Source of the DNA: Sphingobium sp.
GTDB lineage: Bacteria > Pseudomonadota > Alphaproteobacteria > Sphingomonadales > Sphingomonadaceae
Assembly (NCBI GenBank): GCA_023266575.1
Contig: JAHFPV010000011.1
Location: 84,763-148,762, forward strand
Reading direction: 5' to 3'
DNA length: 64,000 bases
The notes below the pieces were generated by a model. The model saw only the letters and a list, made by a program, of their open reading frames with translations, did not search any database and had not been told where the DNA came from. Shown one piece after another: positions 63,884 through 64,000 of this stretch. The number at the start of each line of letters is the position of its first letter. The stretch's first letter is position 1. The translations under genes were made by a program, and so were the position numbers.

Positions 63884-64000
63884 TGTTTCGGAAAGTCCCG
63901 GACAGCGATTCCGGTAAGTCGCGGACAGTGATTTCAGAAAGTCCCGGACAGGCATTTCGCTAAGTCCCGGACAGTTTGTGCGGTTGGTCATTGGGTGCGC
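63884..64000 (+). mobile_element. Left end of an IS21-like insertion sequence (partial)
   Basis: Begins TGTTTCGGAAAGTCCCGGACA at 63884 and carries four about 24-bp direct repeats containing AAGTCCCGGACA-type cores (63892-63973; one reads AAGTCGCGGACA). Multiple terminal repeats after a TGT end are characteristic of IS21-family elements. The transposase genes would lie beyond the window edge. No coding region is assigned to this end. Confidence 0.7.

Overview
The window looks like chromosomal DNA of a sphingomonad (Sphingomonadales, Alphaproteobacteria; Sphingobium/Sphingomonas-like). The evidence is the high GC content, the atpAGDC end of an F1 operon with a short epsilon subunit, a PopZ-like protein next to TolC and a PIMT-like methyltransferase, abundant TonB-dependent receptors, and an EcfG-type promoter in front of a PRC-barrel gene. 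The genus is an inference; no rRNA gene is present.

Layout. 1-3139: end of atpA, then atpG, atpD and atpC, with paired GC-rich palindromes in two of the gaps. 3218-8557: a YCII protein and an envelope-glycosylation group (two large membrane proteins, a methyltransferase, a GtrB/DPM-like glycosyltransferase). 8554-16566: CpaF ATPase, exported methyltransferase-like protein, EamA transporter, OsmC, PRC-barrel, RBBP9-type hydrolase, YezD and a TonB receptor with a structured leader. 16665-34382: core genes (panB; a YfgM-like/bamB/der row; tusA-like; Hpt; LLM oxidoreductase; acyltransferase; HerA-like ATPase; MATE; valS; an adenosine-deaminase-like protein; popZ-like; tolC; pcm-like). valS carries an in-frame copy of the palindromic repeat.

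34582-37581: tRNA-Cys followed by the wreck of an integrative conjugative element. It has a truncated P4-type integrase, a truncated trbI, an in-frame trbL-trbG fusion, the end of trbJ, and an oxidoreductase fragment. 38069-47227: a compact locus that appears to hold a complete route for using acylglycerols. It encodes a TonB receptor, an alpha/beta hydrolase, GlpD, GlpK, an acyl-CoA ligase, a TetR regulator and a short-chain dehydrogenase. The same 17-bp dyad-containing motif lies in front of the first and last genes and is the likely TetR operator.

47552-57713: sterol-desaturase-family hydroxylase, EF-hand protein, small secreted protein, an OmpR/EnvZ-type pair, a compact integrase, a PadR-controlled CPBP protease group, an exported amidohydrolase and a LytS/LytTR pair. 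57852-63870: an IS3 fragment, then an exopolysaccharide-type group (GH113-like hydrolase, outer-membrane barrel, response regulator with degenerate GGDEF domain, membrane glycosyltransferase-like protein, XagB-like GT2). An IS21-like terminus appears to have cut off the N-terminus of the GT2; the element runs off the window end.

The most interesting items are the acylglycerol locus with its shared operator, the in-frame repeat inside valS, the natural Lys at the E. coli gamma-Met23 position of AtpG together with Ser at Arg242, the trbL-trbG chimera, and the EPS group with its degenerate GGDEF protein.
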